DNA of 64,000 bases, taken from NCBI RefSeq assembly GCF_036711975.1, contig NC_091972.1, positions 29,579,001 through 29,643,000 on the forward strand, given 5' to 3'. Of this stretch, positions 63,900 through 64,000 are shown in pieces (position 1 is the stretch's first letter; every line of letters begins with the position of its first letter). The translations under genes were made by a program, and so were the position numbers. Under the pieces are notes generated by a model. The model had not been told where the DNA came from. It saw only the letters and a program-made list of their open reading frames with translations, and ran no database searches. The stretch comes from Onthophagus taurus (Eukaryota; Arthropoda; Insecta; Coleoptera; Scarabaeidae).

Positions 63900-64000
63900 A
63901 AAAACGAAATTATCCATACTTTAAATAAGAAACCAAATAAAATTTCAATAAAGAATAAAATGGAAAATAAAAAGAACTAGAAAACAATTAAAGATAAACT

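Overview
This is an AT-rich, transposon-packed stretch of an animal nuclear genome. An insect is most likely, possibly a beetle. That reading rests on GT-AG introns, three conserved eukaryotic housekeeping genes, and many insect-style hAT, Tc1/mariner, pogo and jockey/CR1 elements with TA-flanked foldback MITEs; I cannot name the species.

Three host genes can be assembled. (1) Nup107, a nuclear pore Y-complex scaffold protein, lies on the + strand at 5464-16712 in three exons and is complete at 850 aa. (2) COG1, a subunit of the conserved oligomeric Golgi tethering complex, lies on the + strand at 22950-47160 in eight exons and is complete at 903 aa. (3) TTF2/lodestar, a SNF2-family ATPase that terminates RNA polymerase II transcription, lies on the - strand at 57907-56333. 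Its last four exons are present (464 aa) and its 5' half lies outside the window. COG1 and TTF2 are convergent. The three do not form a functional cluster.

Layout: 1-1245 holds a 363-bp-period satellite, a hAT C-terminus and a LINE scrap. 2079-4950 is a structurally complete hAT element with a perfect 8-bp target duplication. The 8.6-kb first intron of Nup107 (6391-14980) contains an inverted copy of the satellite/hAT module, a Tc1-like element with a 1-kb palindromic MITE nested in its terminal repeat, two hAT wrecks, a pogo scrap and a LINE scrap. 18740-22545 has a truncated LINE running into a 172-bp satellite of about 19 monomers. COG1 introns 4, 5 and 6 (7.7, 5.1 and 7.9 kb) hold satellite blocks, four or more foldback MITEs, hAT and jockey fragments, a pogo-like element inserted into a LINE, a 190-bp satellite with a trimeric higher-order repeat, and a Russian-doll foldback/Tigger/CR1 nest. 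47529-50346 is a DNA transposon with 30-bp inverted repeats and an unusual transposase-like gene. 50389-52518 is a decayed mariner. 53520-55650 is a decayed jockey LINE. 58.9-61.5 kb has a second unusual transposase-like gene surrounded by a repeated 13-mer. 62.2-63.9 kb has a DD41D mariner with its MITE.

All exon boundaries were placed by eye from GT/AG sites, reading frame and remembered family conservation. All transposase genes seen are broken by frameshifts, stops or deletions. No tRNA, rRNA, CRISPR or viral gene was recognised.
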